Below are positions 44,458-56,222 of a stretch of DNA of 64,000 bases, piece by piece. The notes under the pieces were generated by a model. The model saw only the letters and a list, made by a program, of their open reading frames with translations. It made no database searches and was not told the DNA's origin. The DNA comes from Erythroxylum novogranatense (taxonomy: Eukaryota; Streptophyta; Magnoliopsida; Malpighiales; Erythroxylaceae), in NCBI GenBank assembly GCA_029891385.1, contig CM057231.1, forward strand, positions 66,075,103 to 66,139,102, in the 5' to 3' direction. The first letter of the stretch is position 1, and each line of letters begins with the position of its first letter. The translations under genes and the position numbers were made by a program.

Positions 44458-44853
44458 GTTATGGTATCAGAGCCCAGTGATAGGATCTTACTTGGGCGTA
44501 TGTGTATAAATGATTTGCATGAGTAATTGATAAGAGTTTGATAGGCTGAAGTTGAATTTGTGAGAATGTGCTAAGTGATTATTTGATGTAGGTGATGAGT
44601 GATGAGTGATGATTGATTATAAATGGAAATTGAGAGGATAATCTCATGATGAAAATGGATGAATGGATTTCGGATTACATTTGTGAGATGAAGTAAGAAA
44701 TACTTGAAGGATAGAATTAAATGATATGAAGGTATGTCATGAAATATTTGAATAATTAAATTGATTGAGAAAGGTGATTGTATGATTAGATAAGAAATAT
44801 TATGTTCTTAAGTGTGAATTTCGAGGACGAAATTCTTTTAAGAGGGGAAGAAA
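44458..44853 (+). other. Minimal interior of the non-coding element
   Basis: The interior begins GTTA and then TGGTATCAGAGCCC, the tRNA-iMet primer site. It has no open frame of note. It ends with TTCGAGGACGAAATTC, the relic of a chromovirus pol terminus (FEDEI), and the polypurine tract AAGAGGGGAAGAAA. The two ends look like those of a gypsy element from which all coding DNA was deleted. Confidence 0.85.
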
Positions 44854-47800
44854 TGTTGGACCCCGAACTTTTGGCGAAAATTAGAAATATTAGAATGAAT
44901 TTAAATGAGAAAGAAATTGGTGAGAAAATTTATAAATTTAAGAAATTTTGATGAATTTAAGAAAAATTTATGAGAAAAGAATTGTTTAGTTTTGATGACT
45001 TCAATATTTGAGTATATTTGTATAGGTTATGAAAGTTTAAGAGAATGAGTTGATTTGAAATGGAAGTTAAAAATTGAGAAATAAAGAGAAAAGTGTGAAA
45101 ATTTGAAGAATTAAGAAAAGTTTGACTTTTTGGGGTTAAAAGTTGACTTTTCGATTTAGGCCAAATTTGTGGAAATGATCTTCTTGAGAATTGTAGCTTC
45201 TGTCGAGAGCTTTCCGTAGCCATAAAGTTTGATATTTTTCGATATCGGGAGTGAAAGTTATGATTTTTCGAAGTTAGTGTATTTTGCTTTGTGTTTTGAA
45301 AATGTTCAAAGGGTAAGTTTAAGTGTGCTATGTTTTGAGGCAAATCGCCGTAACGTTGTGGTCTGAATTGGAGAAAGTGGCCTTAATGAAAGTTGTAGCT
45401 TGTATGTCAATCTTTCCGACGCCATAAAGTATGCAATTTTTCGATATCGGGAGTGGAAGATATGATTTTCCGAAGATAAGGTCCTTTTGCTTTATTTTTG
45501 AAAATGCTATTAAGTATAGGTTTGTGTGTTCTATGCTTCGAGGCCACTCGTCATGAGGATTTAGTCTGAATTGGAGTAAGTGGTCTATATGAAAGTTGTA
45601 GCTTGTCTATCAATCGTTCCGACGCTATAAAGCATGTAATATTTGGATGTGGGAAATGGAAGATATGAATGTTGAAAGTTTGGAGTTTGTTTAGGTGATG
45701 TTTAGCAGGGCAGTAACTTTGACTAGGTTTTTAACCCCTTTAGAGATGAAATTAATTTTTGAGTTCTTCATGGATGTTGTAGAGCTTCCTTTTATCTTTC
45801 TATCGACGCTAAATTTGTCAAATTTGGAGTTCAGAATCAAGAGTTACTATTTTTGAAAAATTCAATTATATATGTATAATTGAGATTCTATTCTTTTGCT
45901 TTTGATCTGACCTTTTTTCAATCTTTTGCTTATAATTCCTTCGTCCGACATCGGATTCATTCGATTTTTAAAGCATTGGATTCCTAAGACATTTAGCTAC
46001 TCCTTCATGAGTAATTATGATTTTTAAGAGATTAAATGGAAAGAGATTGATTGAACCATAGTGAGAGGGTTGGTTAAAGGTTATGAGTTAGATAATTTTC
46101 TGAACATGGTTCAGTAATTTGGAGATATCTTGATCTGTACAGCTCCGATTGAGTTGATTCTTAAGGAAAAATAAAATTGAGACATGGGGCTAAAAGTCAT
46201 GTGAAGGGATCGAAATTCAATTTCATCCCTCAGATTGTCAATTTCTGGATTGAAGTTAAGTTAATGTTCAGTCTCGGATTAGTAAGAGCTGAACACGTAT
46301 TTTGCCTATAACTTCTTCATTTCTGAACCGATTTGAGCGTTCTTGGTGTCATTTTAAAGATGAGACATAGAGGAACAAGTTTTAAGAAGAAATTTTAGCC
46401 AAATTATGTCGTTTAGCTGCCAAAAATCTGGAAGCAAAATGACTATTTTTAGGGGAAAATATGGAACATAACTTAAGATGGAGGGGCAAAATGGTCTTTT
46501 AGCAGTCATTAAAGGGGAGGCTTGAGCTGCTGTCGTTTTTAACTTAAGGGAAGCAGCAGAAACACGATATTAAGCAAGAAAATGAAAGAAAGAAAAGGTT
46601 AGAGAGGGAGAGAAGAAGAGTAGTCGTAGACGATGGAGAGAAGAAGAAGAAAGAAAGGGAAAGCATAAAGGTTCGATTTTCATGGGTTTCTTAGAGCATT
46701 TTCGATCTTGCTTCAAGAGGAATGGAGGGAAGAGTATGAAAGTTTTCTTTGGAGCTTAGAGATGCCGAAAATGGAGAAGATGGAGGTAAGTTCGAAAATT
46801 TTAAGTTTGAATTTTTAGTGAGTTTTTGGTTGTTTTGGCTTAAGTTTCATATGGGATTGGATTTTCTATGATTAATTGAAGAGATTATGCTATGATAATG
46901 TCCAATTTTTGATGTTCCTAAATTAGGGGTTTTGTTATTGAATTTGGGGATTTTGAAAAATTGGAGGTTGTTGGAGTTAGATAGCTTGATATTGTTATGG
47001 ATTTGAGATTTCTAAGGTTGATTTTAGTGATATGCTATGATTGATGATTAATTTTAGATAATTGATGAATTAGGGTTTATGCCCAAATTTTTTTTAGGAT
47101 TTGGGGTTTTTGGAAATTGATGCTTTAGAAAGCTTGAAAATATGATCAATTGGTGAATTCCTAAGTTAATTTGAGTAATTATGTATTTATGATGTTGCAT
47201 TTGGGTATTTGTGGATTAGGAAAATTTAATTTGGAAGAAAGAAGAACAGATTGGTGAAATTGATGATTAGGACAAGATTCAAGTATCGATTCGAGGTGGG
47301 TAATGTATTTATACTTTGAATTATAAGTTTTGTATGAGGTTTTGAGAAATCAAGAATGAAAAATGTTTGGAAAACTTATTGTTTACGTTTGAAAAAACCA
47401 AGAAGATGATACAATATGTGTAATTTGATGTTTTTAGAAATGATTACATAAATTATAAAAATCGTTTTGGATAATTTGATAAAATTGATAAAATTTCTGA
47501 AATTTTCTTTAGTTATGAAAGAATTGACAAATTATGAAAAAGTGTTACATTTATTGATTTGAAAGTTTAATTAAGAAAGTGTTATTTTTATGATCTTTGA
47601 GATTTCAAAGGAAATTGAGATTTTAAAGGAAATTATGATTTTGAAAAAATAAAAAAGGAATTTGAAAATTTATTAAGGAATTATTATCCCTTATGTTTGA
47701 ATTATTTACGAAATTGTTTTGTTTCGGACAATTTAAAGAAAATGAGTCAATTGAGTATCTTCCTTGATGTTTGAATGTTTTGATAAAAAGATGAAGTAAT

Positions 47801-50320
47801 TGTTAAATTACATGTTTTGATTGTTTTGATAAATGGATTACTTCTAAAAAGATTTGCATTCTTTGTTGAGTAATTCTTTGTGTTGTAAATGATTTCAAAT
47901 GTTGGTTACAAAAAGGTTTGAAAATTAGAATTTTGAATATTTTTAAAGTGTTTATAAAATATCGTTTATGTAAAGGTTTGAAAAAATTAAGATTTCCAAA
48001 TACTTTTGGAATTACTTAAAAAAATGGTTTATGAAAATGTTTGAAAAAATGTGGGATTTCCGAATACGTTCGAAATTAGTTATAAAATAGTGTTTATAAA
48101 AGTATTTGAAACATGATGATTTCCGAATGTTTTGAAAATTGTATAAAAATATCGTTTAGGCAAATGTTTGAAAAACAAATCGATTTAGAATATTTTAGGA
48201 GTGTTATAAAGAAAGGTTATGATTTTTTGACTATTCTGAATTCGTTATAAAGTAGTGATTATGTAAATGGTTGAAAATGAAATGCTTGATTTGAATGTTT
48301 TTAAGCTTTGTTGCAAGTTGTGAATGTTTGATAAATTAAGGAAATTTCTGAAATTACAAAAATGATACAAAGGTTCAAATTCTTGTTTTCAACTGCTTTG
48401 TGAAATTGATTGAAAAAGTTGGAAAGTATTGAATTTTAATTGTTTCCGAATGTTTTAGAAAATGTTACGAGTTTTAAAATGTAAACACATTCTGAAAGAA
48501 ATTGTTTAATTTATTCGATTTGTTATTTTCGATAAATTTGAGAATTAATGAAAAGGGTTTAGGTTAATTGTTTACATTCTTCGATTTTGAATGATGTGAG
48601 AAAAATTGAGAAAATTGTTAAATTAAATGTTTTTGAATGTTTTGATTAATTGATGAAGTTTTTGAATGAATTGATAATTATGAAAAAATTTTGAATTGCT
48701 AAATTATTTAAATAAAAAAATTGGTTGATTTATGATTTTAAGGAATTACTACGATGCTTGCATTCTTTGTGTTTACATGTGTGAGATTCTAACATGAGAA
48801 TGGCATTTTGTTTAAATGTCTTGGAAATTGTGCATTCTTGAATGCTTGAGAATGTCTTATGTAATTGCTACGTGAAATTATGTGTAGTTGTGAATGTCAG
48901 TGTGTCTAGTTTGACACGATTTGAAAAGATTTCGAAATGTGCCTTTGGACAATCCGAATTTTCGTTTTCGATTATGTGTATTATGTGGGTTTGGTTAGGT
49001 TCCCTCCGTATGAGCCAGTGCACTGTCTCCCTCTGATAGCCCTCTCCCGGCTACCCGCAAGAGACTTAGGAGTTCCGATTTCGGACTCCCCTCCGTTCAC
49101 GGCTGCACAGAACCGCTATGCGGGAATGTGCAGTACGTTCTGTTAGGACAGACCTAAACCATTTGATGTGTTATGTGTTTTGTTTTGTTTATGTTTGCGA
49201 TGCATTCATATTTTCGAAATTGTGCATAAGTTGGAAAAACAATTGTGAGATTTTGAGAAATGAGTTTTGAAATTGTGAGAATTTTGGAAATTGATTAAGA
49301 ATGTTTTGAATAAATTGAAAGGCCTAAGAACTAAGTTTTGAAATTCTTGCTACTGAGAAATGTTTATAAATGATAAACATTTTTACGAAATGATTTTTGC
49401 TTATTTTCGAGTATAAATATGTTATCCATGGAGCGAAAGCTCACCCCCCTTTCATCCCCATCTCCAGGTTTTCGAGCAGGAGATCGGATAGAAGACGATC
49501 ACAACTTCAGTTCGATTCGTGCATGTTTTGTATTTATGTGTAAAGTTTGATGTTAGTGTATTCTTTTCGGATTGTAAACAAATGCTGAAATTGAGAATGG
49601 ATTTGAGTTTGTGTATGATCATGAAATTGAAATATGTAAGTCAATTATGGAGTTGTATTTTGTATTGAGGTGAATATGAATGGATTTGTTTATGAATAGT
49701 AAAAGTATATACTTATGCTTGGATTGTGTTCGGATTGATTTATGAATTAGATTGAGAAATATGGAAGTGTTAGGTATAGATGTGTGTTCTGTTGGTGTTT
49801 TGGATTCCGGACGGGAGGTTCGATGATTCTGAGTTGTGTTTGGAAATTATAGAAGTGCATAATTTCTTTTACAGATTTTTGGGCTGTACAAAATACAGTC
49901 GTTATGCTGCCCGATTTTCGATAAAGTCCGGTTATGGCAAAGTAAGAAGTAGAATAGGTTTTGTTATAATGAGATAAGAATTTTGGTATATGGATAAAAT
50001 TTTGGGATGTGTATGTTTGTATAAGATGATGATTTGAGATTTGCACGAGGATGAATTATTCTGTTTTGATTGTATAAGGTTGATTAAAGATGAAAGAAAT
50101 AAAAAAAGAAAGATGGAAAAAAAATTTATACCGGAATTCAGATTTGTTTTAGTCTAAGGTCTGCAACGAGACCCTGTTGTTTTCGTTTAGAGTTTGAGTT
50201 CTCAGATGTCGAAAATTGCATATGTTCTTTCGCTACCGTTCTTTGTGCTTCCGCCTTTTGTTTTCGCTTTTGATTCCGCTTTTTCGGTTGGGATCCGGTT
50301 TTAAGATCGGATTCTAACTA
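44854..50320 (+). repeat. Non-coding element, right LTR
   Basis: This copy matches the left LTR closely. Differences are mostly single-base indels in homopolymers, plus one clear difference near 48983-49005, where about 20 bp (containing TGGGTTTGGTTAGG) are absent from the left LTR near 43130. The end reads CTAACTA where the left LTR ends CTAACA. Minus-strand frames such as 44957-45343 and 49747-50046 have no recognisable domain. Confidence 0.92.
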
Positions 50321-50789
50321 TTTTCCTCTATCTTTTATCTTTCCATTAACACCAAAATCACACAATTTGGTTCAGTAGTTTCAAAGATGTACTTCAAACA
50401 TTTTCTGACTGTTCCTCTCCAAATTGGTGTATTACATCCAACTTCCATCCAAAAATTGAACACCTTAGAGACCGTGTCAAGATTCAGCTCCTTGATATAA
50501 TTTGTAGCCCTATTACTCTAGTTTACTACAAATGAAGGATCACCTCAATTGGAATCCTATAGACCAAGATATCATCAAAATACTGAAACACATTCAGTAA
50601 CATATCCAATTCATACTCCTTCCACCGGTACCCTTACTTTGATCCAGTCAATCATTTCCAATTTAATACCAAAGACCATAATTTTTTTGTGTAGGGATAA
50701 AGAAATGTTTTAGGAATCCAATGCTTCAAAAATCAGGTCATTTGGAAGTCTAGAGAAGAAGTTATGACCAAAAGAGTACAGCTTGTTTT

Positions 50790-50955
50790 TGCGTCTCAGT
50801 TTCTGCGTCTGCTTTTATGCGTCTACTTTCATTCGTCTGCTTTCATTCGTCTACTTTCATGCATCTGCTTTCATTCGTCTGCTTTCATTCATCTACTTTC
50901 ATTCGTCTGCTTTCATTCGTCTGCTTTCATTCGTCTGCTTTCATGCGTCTGAAAC
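50790..50955. repeat. 14-bp minisatellite, gypsy2 right LTR copy
   Basis: About eleven units of TCTGCTTTCATTCG and variants occur here. This copy lacks the AAATGCG-type units at the end of the left copy. Confidence 0.85.
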
Positions 50956-52321
50956 GTCTCCACTTCTAATACTCATAACTTTTTACTTAGATGTCCAAAA
51001 TTTACAAACTTTATACCGTTGGAAATATAAAAGAATTATCTACAACCTTCAAGAAGGCAACTTTGCCAGAATCTATCTAAATCAGGTCCAAATTTCCTCC
51101 AGAAGTTGGAACATGAATTTTCGTTCTACTCTCAACATCCTACACCCAGTTCTCAACTTCGTGACAACTTTTGAGATTCTTAAAGACAGAACTGAAATTC
51201 AATGTCTTCATACGAATTGTACCCATATATTCCTAGTTTACTTCGAATCAAGAATCATCTCGTTTGGACAACCACAGAAAATGTTATGGCTAAAATACCA
51301 AAACATACTCAGTGAGAAAGTTTCCAGACTTTCTAACTTTCAACACTTTACGTCATCAAACACCAAAAGTTTTCTCAAAAACTAATTTAACACTATAACT
51401 GAATTTATTTCTCCCCAAATACCCAGTATTTAAGAACAAAAACATAAAGTACATTTTTCATGCAAATGACAGTAATTTATCAACTTTATTTCACAAATCC
51501 CTAACTGCAAGAGATTTCTCTAACACTTACCTATTGAAAACTCCAAAATCTTCAAGCCCTAATCTCCACCAAACTTTTCGTACTTCACTGAGTGAAATGA
51601 TTAGCTTCTAGTTTTTCCTTAGAGTAGATGACACAAAAGGCAAAGTATGTTTGGTAGAAGAAAGGAAGAACACAGAAGTCCCTTAGAAGTATTTTGCTAG
51701 AAAACTCTGTGTTTCGAAGAGAGAAGTTCTAGAAAGATGAGAATAAAGAAGGTACTTAGACAAGACTTAACTTGTCAACTCTCAAGGAATAGTTACTTAC
51801 TCCTAGCTAGAATACAAGGTCTAAGTGACACATGTCACTTTCTTAATGATTAAACTCTAACTTAGTTTCTTTGGAAACTAACTCCATTTAGCTCCCCTCT
51901 TTCCAATACAACAATCATCTTTACAACCCAACTATCTCCAAATCTTTATTTAATTTATTTCTTGTTCCCTACTATAAATATATCTTTCTCAATACTCTAT
52001 AACTTCACTAACGTACATAAATACAATATTTCCCACCAAAATTCAAAATATCACAATTTCATTAACTCATAAAATTTTCAATGTAATAACATTCAAAATT
52101 CTCAAATCATTCCAATTATACCCGAAATTATTCATGAATGCATGTACAATTATTTTCATGTGCAAATATATTCACTATTTATGTGTAAGTGTATGGCATG
52201 TCATGCATGAACATGGAAGTGCATCTTTAACTCTCATTACTCACATTAATCATCCTACCCTTCCCTCTAGTAATGGGATGTTACAATCGACCCCCGTATG
52301 ATTGGATCACCTCATCATTTA

Positions 52322-52401
52322 TATATGTGTGTGTGTGAGAGAGAGAGAGACAGATATGTGTGTGTGTGTGTGCGTGAGAGAGAGAGAGAGAGAGAGAGAT
52401 T

Positions 52402-52452
<51 letters not shown>
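52322..52452. repeat. Compound (GT)n/(GA)n microsatellite
   Basis: Alternating runs of GT and GA dinucleotides fill this stretch, with the longest GT run at about 52406-52452. It lies in the loop between the two arms of the inverted repeat. Confidence 0.95.
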
Positions 52453-52456
<4 letters not shown>

Positions 52457-52600
52457 TATGTGTAACGGTGAAAAGGAAGAGAAGCTTCTTTAAAGTTGCA
52501 TTTATTGTCTTTAAATGACAAAAGACAAAAGCAAAAAGGCTAGTAAGATGATGAGAATCGTGAAAAATCGTTAAGTAAGCCTTCTTCACGATTCTGACAT
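52447..52600. repeat. Right arm of the copia LTR inverted repeat
   Basis: The reverse complement of this arm matches 29328-29472 over about 150 bp with small gaps. Matching words include TTGCATTTATTGTCTTTAAA and ATGATGAGAATCGTGAAAAA. Confidence 0.75.
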
Positions 52601-53433
52601 TATTATCATCATTTTTTAAGATTCTCATATGCTTTATCATCTTCTTTCTCTTTAACATTTTTCCTCTCCATAGAGCAAAAGAGAGAGCTAACACTCTTGT
52701 CTTTGTTCTAGCCATTTTTGGATCAAATAACTTGATTAAGTTAATTTCTCTTATCTCTGTATGGATACTATTGGAGATTGTCTATTTTGGTTATTATGGT
52801 TTGTAACAACCCGACGAGTAGAAGATCGAAGAACGAAGGAAATTACACACAAGGTAAATGGTTATTATATGAATTACTGATTTGTGTAAATACCATGAAT
52901 TCCTATATATAATTTTGAATTATTTTCATTATTTTATATTTTATCAAAATTTTGATTTTTGATAAAAAACGAGTTGTTTTAGTAAGATATGTAATATGAA
53001 TACCTTTACGTTTTGCAGAGATATAAGGTCCCATTCTCGGATTCCATTTTCTAGTACCATAACCAAAATGAACTCCTACTTCGAGCATCTCTTCCAAATT
53101 AATGTTCCAATATCTTCTTATCATTTCCATTTCTTCTCACACTTCCTCTCTCTTTTGTTTTTCTCTCTTGTTTTTTTTATCCCCTAGTCCTGAAGGAAAG
53201 TTCTTTATTTGATTAAAATTTTCCTATTTTTTTATAATTAGAATGAATTGTACGGACTATACTTATATATATATAATTATGAACATGTATGTGAATTGGG
53301 AATTTTCAGCTAGGTTTAATGGTATTTCCTTAAATAGGCACATAGATCTTGAACTTCTGGAAAGTCCTAGAATAAAGTTTTGTTGTTTTCTGCAGCACTT
53401 GTATATGATGCACGCACAAAGATGTTCCTACAG

Positions 53434-53446
53434 TGGTATCAGAGCC
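53434..53446 (+). promoter_or_regulatory. copia primer-binding site
   Basis: TGGTATCAGAGCC, complementary to the 3' end of initiator methionine tRNA, follows the LTR end after one base. It fixes the copia element on the + strand. Confidence 0.88.
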
Positions 53447-55349
53447 ACTTGTGACTCATATAAAGGAGAAACCATAATATGTGTGATGCTGTCAATTGGT
53501 TATGACAGTTGTACATTCTGATTGTGTTGAATTCGAAATCAGTATAGAGATATTGTTTTCAAAATTTTCTTGCCCATATTTGCTCATGAGATGTTTTTGA
53601 ATATGTCTATGGAAGCAAAATATTTATAAATGTGATTTGATATGTTTTTGCTAATTAATTCCCTACTGTCTAGTTGTTGTGATTATGCACATTACATGAA
53701 TACGCATGCTTAAAAATTCGAGAATAAATTATAGAATTTTTTTGGGATTTTCTTTCACCAACCTCTTTTTAAGATGTTTATAAATATCTATGAAGATGGA
53801 AAAATGTTTTCAAGATGATTGAATGTTTATTTGAGAATTTCTTGTGTGCTATTGGGAATGTTTGTGTTAAGGAACACAGATTCTAGATTGGCTTGGTTGC
53901 TGAGGTTGGTTGAGTTTTCTTAGAAATAAATTATGAAAAAAATCATGGAAATTTTGGGAACATGTTATAGCCTCTTCAATTTTCTTCGCATTTATTTAAA
54001 TTGTTTTAATGATTTTTTCAAGCAAAAAATAAAGTTGGACATTTTTTAGAAAATTGATGGACCTAGTTTATTTGAAGTGTTGATTGTGTATTTTTTGGTT
54101 TCAATGCCTCGAATCATTTTTTTATGTGATCAAAAATATGTTACTTCGATGTTATATGCATTCCAAACTGATTTGCTTGAAACTTGGTTTCCAAAAATTT
54201 TCGGATGTCAAATATGTTATATTAGCATCTCGTTGGTGTATTCAGTTGTCTTGATTGTTTTGTCCTTCACTAGTTATGTGATAAGTGTCGAAGTAGTCTT
54301 GATGAAGTGGAGACTACCTAGAAATACTTAGGGTGATAGTTTGACATTCTCAAATTATTTGGAAATATAAGAGAATAATATTGTATTAATCTATTTCGAG
54401 TATTTCATATCTAGTATGACTAGATATGGCAAGCATGATACAATTAAAGTGTTTAATTGGTACATCAAAGTAGAGGGTATTACACTTGGTATATTGGAAT
54501 TTTGAATTAGAATTGAAAACATACAGATTGAGAAATTAGCTGATGTCAACATTAGAAAACAATTTCGTTCAAGAGTTGAATCGAACGTCAATCTTTAGAT
54601 GAATATCACATCACAACCTATATAGGAAAACCTTGTGAGATGGTTGCATTAAAGAATGCATGCTAAGATTGGTTAGGTGGGATGATGGATGATTATGGAT
54701 ATAGATTCAATGTGGTTGATGAAACGTCCTAAATCATTCCATATAGTCATTGTGACTATAATCCTATGACTTAGATGAGACCAGAATATGAAATCTCACA
54801 CACATAATATGAAAACTAACGCCTTCTATTAATATGGGGAGAACCAGAATTCTTCTAGAGTTAGGGTTGTTGGATAACCAAGCCCACTCTATACGGATAT
54901 GTTCAAACTATGAAAATAAGATTTTCGAATTAATGGGTTGATTTTCACTAAAAGCGTTGATTTGTTGAGTATACTTAAGGTCAACATAGACAGAGGCGCA
55001 ATTGGGTAGCGTACATTAGATGTACACGCATCAAAATTTGATAACCTAATGTATTTGCATACATCATGAGTTGATAGCACTCAATGATAGTTGAATCTAT
55101 GATGCAATGGATATGATCGATACCTACCGATTGACCTAAGGTGGCTTGTTGGGTAAACCCAAGTTCATTCTTAGTAATGTCAGATATCGACCCACTAGGA
55201 CACTTTGTCATAATTTTCTTAGATCTGTAGTGAGTGCTATGGATTCTGTGAAACTAGTAGGACCATATATATGTCATGTAAGTCCTTATGATCATGCATT
55301 TATTTTTATTACAACATTCTTTCTCTCTTTATATTTGGGTTAATTGAAG
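53447..55349 (+). other. Long copia leader, no gene seen
   Basis: About 1.9 kb separate the primer site from the gag ATG. An 84-residue hydrophobic frame at 54077-54331 has no recognisable features. The stretch may include other inserted sequence, but I find no borders. Confidence 0.5.
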
Positions 55350-56222
55350 ATGTCTTCCCGTTTGAATTTATGCTCACTTATGGATTTTAATAAATTAACT
55401 AGATCTAATTTTATTGATTGGCAAAGAAATTTGAGAATTGTTCTCAAATATAAGGCCCTAGGCTATGTCCTAAATGTTCCACTTCCTAATCCCCTACTAT
55501 TGATGCTTCTGATGAGGATTAGAAAACATATCATAATCATCTCAAAGATTGTGACTTAGCTACCTATATTATGTTAGCCTCTATGTTACCAGAGATGCAG
55601 AAGCAACATGAGTCTATGGATGCTAATACCATAGTGTTTCATCTTAGAGTGCTTTTTGATGAGCAAGCTCGGTTTGAAAGGTTCAAGACCTCAAGGCTAC
55701 TCTTCACAATTACGATGACTCCGGGGACATCTGTAATGCAGTGTACACTGAAGATGAATGGTTATATTGAGAGGTTGGCCACCTTGGGTTTTGTTATGGA
55801 CTATGAATTAAGTGTTGACTTAATTCTGGTTGGATTGTCCGATAGTTATTCACAATTTGTGTTGAACTATCGAATGAACCAAATCTCCAAGACAATCCCT
55901 GAGTTAATTAATATGTTCAAGACAGCAGAGCAAGCTATCAAGAAGGATAGTAAGCCAGTGCTAGTGATAGACCCTTCTTCTTTTGGTTCAAAAAAACCTA
56001 AAGAAGAAAAGGTATAAGAAACCAAAAGAAAGTGCAGCCAAATATAAACTCAAAGAAACTGTGTCAAAAGGAATTTGCTTCCATTGTGGCAAGATTGGTC
56101 ACTATAAGCAAAACTGTAAAGTCTATCTGAAGTCCTTAAAGAAGAAGCAGGCATCAAATGCCTCAGCTACTTCAAGTATGTTTTTCATTGGGGTTAATAC
56201 TGTTTTTGATCATAACATCTGA
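55350..56222 (+). pseudogene. gag: copia gag, frameshifted
   Basis: The likely start is the ATG at 55350 (MSSRLNLCSLMDFNKLT). The N-terminal region has the copia Gag pattern NFIDWQRNLRIVLKY. A shift near 55490-55560 moves to the frame that continues as MLASMLPEMQKQHESM and FERFKTSRLLF, ending 56017. A second shift leads to the zinc knuckle CFHCGKIGHYKQNC (56072-56113). It would have formed the particle shell and bound RNA. Confidence 0.88.

Larger units (their letters stand above)
39013..50320 (+). mobile_element. Non-coding LTR element (LARD-like) with 5.4-kb LTRs and 396-bp interior
   Basis: Two direct repeats (39013-44457 and 44854-50320) start TGTTGGACCCCGAAC and end GATTCTAAC. They enclose only 396 bp, which hold a tRNA-iMet primer site at 44462-44475 and a polypurine tract at 44840-44853. 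No gag or pol domain is present. It inserted into the gypsy2 right LTR; the target duplication is imperfect (GTGTT before, ATTTT after). LARDs normally have long LTRs with a few kilobases of non-coding interior; here the interior is nearly gone. The LTR layout is related to gypsy1. Confidence 0.88.
29513..52285 (-). mobile_element. Ty3/gypsy chromovirus ('gypsy2') with a nested element
   Basis: The element is flanked by the perfect 5-bp duplication ATCGA (29508-29512 and 52286-52290). Its LTRs begin TGTA and end TTACA. The tRNA-iMet primer site is at 37591-37605 on the minus strand and a polypurine tract is at 32919-32934. Gag and a pol with C-terminal chromodomain lie between. The right LTR is interrupted by the non-coding LTR element 39013-50320; without it gypsy2 is about 11.5 kb. 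Coding frames are long and interrupted by only a few stops and shifts, so it is younger than gypsy1's coding state suggests for that element. The chromodomain and layout point to a Tekay/Del-like chromovirus. Confidence 0.94.
37611..52285 (-). repeat. gypsy2 right LTR (5' LTR), split by a nested element
   Basis: The LTR runs 37611-39012 and resumes at about 50321-52285, about 3.37 kb when rejoined, against 3.41 kb for the left copy. The break falls within AAAAGTGTT / CCTCTATC, which is continuous in the left LTR near 30905. The predicted intron (37998-51530) contains the nested element. Confidence 0.92.
52291..53432 (+). repeat. copia 5' LTR, second part
   Basis: This is the rest of the copia LTR after gypsy2. 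It holds a GT/GA microsatellite, the right arm of the inverted repeat and a probable leader region. It ends GTTCCTACA, one base before the primer site. Frames across the microsatellite encode only histidine-threonine or serine-leucine runs and are artefacts. Confidence 0.75.

Noticed and set aside
44462..44475. TGGTATCAGAGC words as possible tRNA fragments
   Set aside because: They are primer-binding sites complementary to initiator tRNA, positioned next to LTRs; no cloverleaf surrounds them.
44957..45343. 128-residue minus-strand frame in the non-coding element LTR
   Set aside because: The matching frame in the left LTR (39295-39501) is cut short, and it has no domain; it is unlikely to be coding.
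50790..50955. Regular short repeats resembling a CRISPR array
   Set aside because: Units are 14 bp with no unique spacers, the DNA is a plant LTR, and no cas genes exist.
52281..52715. 144-residue minus-strand frame rich in His-Thr and Ser-Leu
   Set aside because: It is a translation of the GT/GA microsatellite; the non-repeat parts have no recognisable domain.
54077..54331. Hydrophobic 84-residue frame in the copia leader
   Set aside because: It is AT-rich sequence translating to Ile/Leu/Phe/Val, with no conserved motif.
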